From Syntrophomonadaceae bacterium (lineage in GTDB: Bacteria; Bacillota; Syntrophomonadia; Syntrophomonadales; Syntrophomonadaceae), in contig JAAYJY010000256.1 in NCBI GenBank assembly GCA_012522705.1, forward strand, positions 1 through 8,507: DNA of 8,507 nt, written 5' to 3'. A model generated the notes under the pieces. It made no database searches and was not told the origin of the DNA. It saw only the letters and a program-made list of their open reading frames with translations. Shown one piece after another: positions 6,274 through 8,507 of the stretch (its first letter is position 1; each line of letters begins with the position of its first letter). Both the position numbers and the translations under genes were made by a program.

Positions 6274-7464
6274 TTAAAGCCCGGCTGACTTTCTGATAGC
6301 TTCCACTTTGTCCAGCTGCTCCCAGGTGAAATCCGGGTCGTTGCGGCCAAAATGGCCATAGGCAGCCGTCTTCCGGTATATGGGCCGACGCAGGGCAAGG
6401 TTTTTGATTATGGCCGCGGGACGGAGATCGAAATGTTTGCCGATCAAATCCCTGATCTGTTCATCGGGAAGTTTGCCGGTACCGAATGTTTCCACTGAAA
6501 CTGAAACCGGGTGAGCTACTCCGATCGCATAGGCGATCTGGACCTCCAGACGGTCCGCTACTCCGGACGCCACCATATTTTTGGCCACATGACGGGCTGC
6601 ATATGAGGCAGAACGATCTACTTTGGTGGGGTCTTTGCCGGAAAAGGCTCCTCCGCCGTGACGGGCAATGCCTCCATAGGTATCAACTATTATCTTGCGG
6701 CCGGTCAGCCCGCAATCACCCTGGGGACCACCGATAACAAAACGGCCGGTAGGATTTATAAAATATTTGGTGGATTCATCCAGCATCTCGGCCGGTACCA
6801 CCGGTTTAATAACCTTTTCGATGATGTCTTGCTCAATAACTTCATGTTTCACTTCCGGGTGATGTTGAGCCGAGACCACCACGGCATCCACCCGTATCGG
6901 TTTGCCGTCCACGTATTCGATCGTGACCTGGGTCTTGCCGTCCGGGCGCAGATAGTCCAGGACCCCGGCCTTGCGCACCTCCATCAAACGTTGAGCCATT
7001 TGGTTGGCCAGGTAGGCGGTCATCGGCATATAAGCGTCCGTTTCGTTGGTGGCATAACCGAACATCATGCCCTGGTCACCGGCCCCGATCAACTCCAATT
7101 CGTCGTTGGTCATCTCGCCCCGTTTGGTCTCCAGGGCCTGGTTGACCCCCATGGCGATATCCGTTGATTGTTCATCTATAGCGATCAATACTGCACAGGT
7201 TTCGCAATCAAATCCATATTTGGCCCTGGTGTAACCGATGTCACAGACCACACCCCGGACCAATTTGGGTATATCCACGTAACAATCGGTCGTAATCTCC
7301 CCCGATACCAGTACCAGGCCGGTGGTAACCATGGTCTCGGCCGCCACCCGGGCGAAAGGGTCATGGGTCAGCATGGCGTCCAAAATGGCATCTGATATCT
7401 GGTCGGCCATCTTATCCGGGTGTCCCTCCGTAACTGATTCCGAAGTAAGCAGTTTTTTACTCAT
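6274..7464 (-). CDS. metK: S-adenosylmethionine synthetase (methionine adenosyltransferase)
   Basis: MetK makes S-adenosylmethionine from ATP and methionine, releasing phosphate and pyrophosphate; the enzyme is a cytoplasmic homotetramer. In the longest frame (399 residues from ATG 7473) the family signatures are intact: GHPDK (17-21, ATP site), GAGDQG (130-135, signature 1) and GGGAFSGKD (273-281, P-loop-like signature 2), with a typical C-terminus (AYGHFGRNDPDFTWE). I prefer ATG 7464, giving 396 aa beginning MSKKLLTSESVTEGHPDK: the SD GAAGGAG (7480-7474) touches ATG 7473 but is 9 nt from ATG 7464. It follows the coaBC stop by 23 nt, with no room for its own SAM riboswitch, so it is presumably cotranscribed with coaBC. 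Its SAM serves, among others, RsmB encoded in the downstream cluster. Confidence 0.97.
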   Translation of the reverse strand: MSKKLLTSESVTEGHPDKMADQISDAILDAMLTHDPFARVAAETMVTTGLVLVSGEITTDCYVDIPKLVRGVVCDIGYTRAKYGFDCETCAVLIAIDEQSTDIAMGVNQALETKRGEMTNDELELIGAGDQGMMFGYATNETDAYMPMTAYLANQMAQRLMEVRKAGVLDYLRPDGKTQVTIEYVDGKPIRVDAVVVSAQHHPEVKHEVIEQDIIEKVIKPVVPAEMLDESTKYFINPTGRFVIGGPQGDCGLTGRKIIVDTYGGIARHGGGAFSGKDPTKVDRSASYAARHVAKNMVASGVADRLEVQIAYAIGVAHPVSVSVETFGTGKLPDEQIRDLIGKHFDLRPAAIIKNLALRRPIYRKTAAYGHFGRNDPDFTWEQLDKVEAIRKSAGL

Positions 7465-7473
7465 TGGGTTCAT

Positions 7474-7480
7474 CTCCTTC
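7474..7480 (-). promoter_or_regulatory. Shine-Dalgarno that decides the metK start
   Basis: GAAGGAG (7480-7474, minus strand) directly abuts ATG 7473 with no spacer but is 9 nt upstream of ATG 7464. Initiation at 7464 is therefore much more likely. Confidence 0.75.
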
Positions 7481-7487
7481 TTTGATG

Positions 7488-8507
7488 CTAAAGCAGTTCC
7501 ACGATCCGATCCAGTATCGCATCTGCCACTTCAGTCTTGCTGATTTTGGAAAGATGCCTGATGTCGGCGTCATTACTGATTATGGTACATATATTGGTAT
7601 CACAGGCAAAGCCTGCCCCTTCCATGGTAACATCATTGGCTACTATAAGATCAAGGTTTTTGGCCGCCAGTTTAGTCAGGGCATTCTCAAGCAACCTCTC
7701 GGTTTCGGCTGCGAAACCAACCATTATGCAACCAGGTTCTTTGTTTTTGCCCAATTCTTTAAGGATGTCGGGATTCTGCACCATTTCCAGGGCCATCCGC
7801 CCGCTGCCATCCTCGGACTTCTTTATCTTCTGTTCGGCGGTGGCCGCGGGACGGAAATCTCCCACTGCGGCGGCTCCGATGATGATGTCGCATTCCGGTT
7901 GGTGCTGCAGCATGGCTGCGCACATCTCCCGGGCGCTGCGTACGGAGATGAATTGGACTCCGGTGGGGGCCTCCAATTGAGTGGGGCCGCTGACCAAAAT
8001 CACTTCCGCTCCCCGGGCAACCGCCGCCTTGGCCAGGGAATATCCCATTTTGCCGGTGCTGCGGTTGCTTATGAATCGTACCGGATCTATATCCTCGCAG
8101 GTGGAGCCGGCGTTGATGAGTGCTTTTCTGCCCCCCAGATCCCGCTTGCTTTCAAGCATCGCAATGATTTGTGCAAATATATCATCGACTTCAGGCAAGC
8201 GCCCGTTACCGCTCACACCACAGGCCAACATTCCGCTGTCAGGGTCCATGAAATAATAGCCCCGGCGGCGCAGGGCTTGGATGTTGTCCTGGACTATAGG
8301 GTTTTCGAACATGTTGGTGTTCATGGACGGTACTACCAGGACCGGCGCGGTATTAGCCAGCACCACCGTGGAAAGCAGGTCGTCACCCAACCCATGCGCC
8401 ATCTTGCCAATGAAATTGGCAGTCGCCGGGGCTATGACGAGCAGGTCCAACTGTTCCGCCACCCCCACATGCTGAACTTTCCATTCCCTGCTCTCAGTCC
8501 ACAAATC
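7488..8507 (-). CDS. coaBC: Bifunctional phosphopantothenoylcysteine decarboxylase / phosphopantothenate-cysteine ligase, 5' end cut
   Basis: CoaBC makes two steps of coenzyme A synthesis: CoaB joins 4'-phosphopantothenate to cysteine using CTP, and the FMN-dependent CoaC decarboxylates the product to 4'-phosphopantetheine. 339 residues are visible; roughly 60 N-terminal residues (most of the FMN fold start) lie beyond the right edge. The CoaC part shows the active-site His (visible residue 13, VQHVGVAEQ), VIAPATANFIGKMA, the PSMNTNMF motif (family PxMN) and LACGVSGNGRL with the reactive Cys. The CoaB part shows DPVRFISNRSTGKMGY, a GDFRP variant of the usual ADYRP, KIKK, NPDILKELG, VGFAAETE and ANDV. 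The start of CoaB reads INAGSTCEDIDPVR where ITAGxTREPIDPVR is usual. The frame is open through 8507, so the TTG at 8504 is not a start. Stop TAG at 7490-7488, 23 nt before metK. Confidence 0.96.
   Translation of the reverse strand, partial: DLWTESREWKVQHVGVAEQLDLLVIAPATANFIGKMAHGLGDDLLSTVVLANTAPVLVVPSMNTNMFENPIVQDNIQALRRRGYYFMDPDSGMLACGVSGNGRLPEVDDIFAQIIAMLESKRDLGGRKALINAGSTCEDIDPVRFISNRSTGKMGYSLAKAAVARGAEVILVSGPTQLEAPTGVQFISVRSAREMCAAMLQHQPECDIIIGAAAVGDFRPAATAEQKIKKSEDGSGRMALEMVQNPDILKELGKNKEPGCIMVGFAAETERLLENALTKLAAKNLDLIVANDVTMEGAGFACDTNICTIISNDADIRHLSKISKTEVADAILDRIVELL

Noticed and set aside
7465..7487. SAM riboswitch or own promoter before metK
   Set aside because: Only 23 nt separate coaBC and metK, too short for an aptamer; the space is filled by the SD.
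8502..8504. TTG 8504 as start of coaBC
   Set aside because: The frame continues to the window edge and the family needs about 60 more N-terminal residues, so the gene is simply cut.
1..8507. CRISPR array, insertion sequence, tRNA or defence genes
   Set aside because: No spaced repeats, inverted terminal repeats, transposase motifs or tRNA folds were seen; nearly all sequence is accounted for by conserved housekeeping genes.

Overview
The window looks like a chromosomal housekeeping segment of a Gram-positive, Clostridia-type bacterium, possibly a Peptococcaceae or Syntrophomonas-like lineage. This is inferred from gene order: coaBC, priA, def, fmt, a DUF116 protein, a YugP-type zinc peptidase and rsmB lie head to tail in the arrangement usual for Firmicutes. 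Strong AGGAGG-type Shine-Dalgarno (SD) sequences and GTG/TTG starts fit this. By eye the base composition is moderate, slightly above 50% GC.

Every gene is on the minus strand, so transcription runs from high to low coordinates. Region by region: 8507-7488 is the 3' part of coaBC, cut by the window edge. metK (S-adenosylmethionine synthetase) follows at 7464-6274. Then comes a 316-325 bp gap, the only sizeable non-coding stretch, ending in a clear rho-independent terminator (6028-6003). After it a tight cluster runs to the other edge: priA (5948-3558), def (3546-3088), fmt (3064-2135), DUF116 (2126-1371), yugP-like (1366-686) and the 5' part of rsmB (659-1). Gaps inside this cluster are only about 4-26 nt, and several SDs overlap the preceding stop or coding end.

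Functionally, coaBC and metK make two central cofactors (4'-phosphopantetheine for CoA, and SAM). priA restarts stalled replication forks. fmt and def add and remove the formyl group on initiator methionine. rsmB methylates 16S rRNA with SAM. DUF116 and the YugP-like protein are two membrane proteins of poorly known function.

I see no mobile element, CRISPR array, tRNA, rRNA or defence system. The parts most worth a second look are the metK-priA gap (terminator, short repeats, alternative hairpins, a nearly open frame), a DEEQ motif II in PriA, and the coupled DUF116/YugP pair. For metK, priA and fmt, SD spacing argues for a start 9 nt inside the longest open frame, and those starts are used here.
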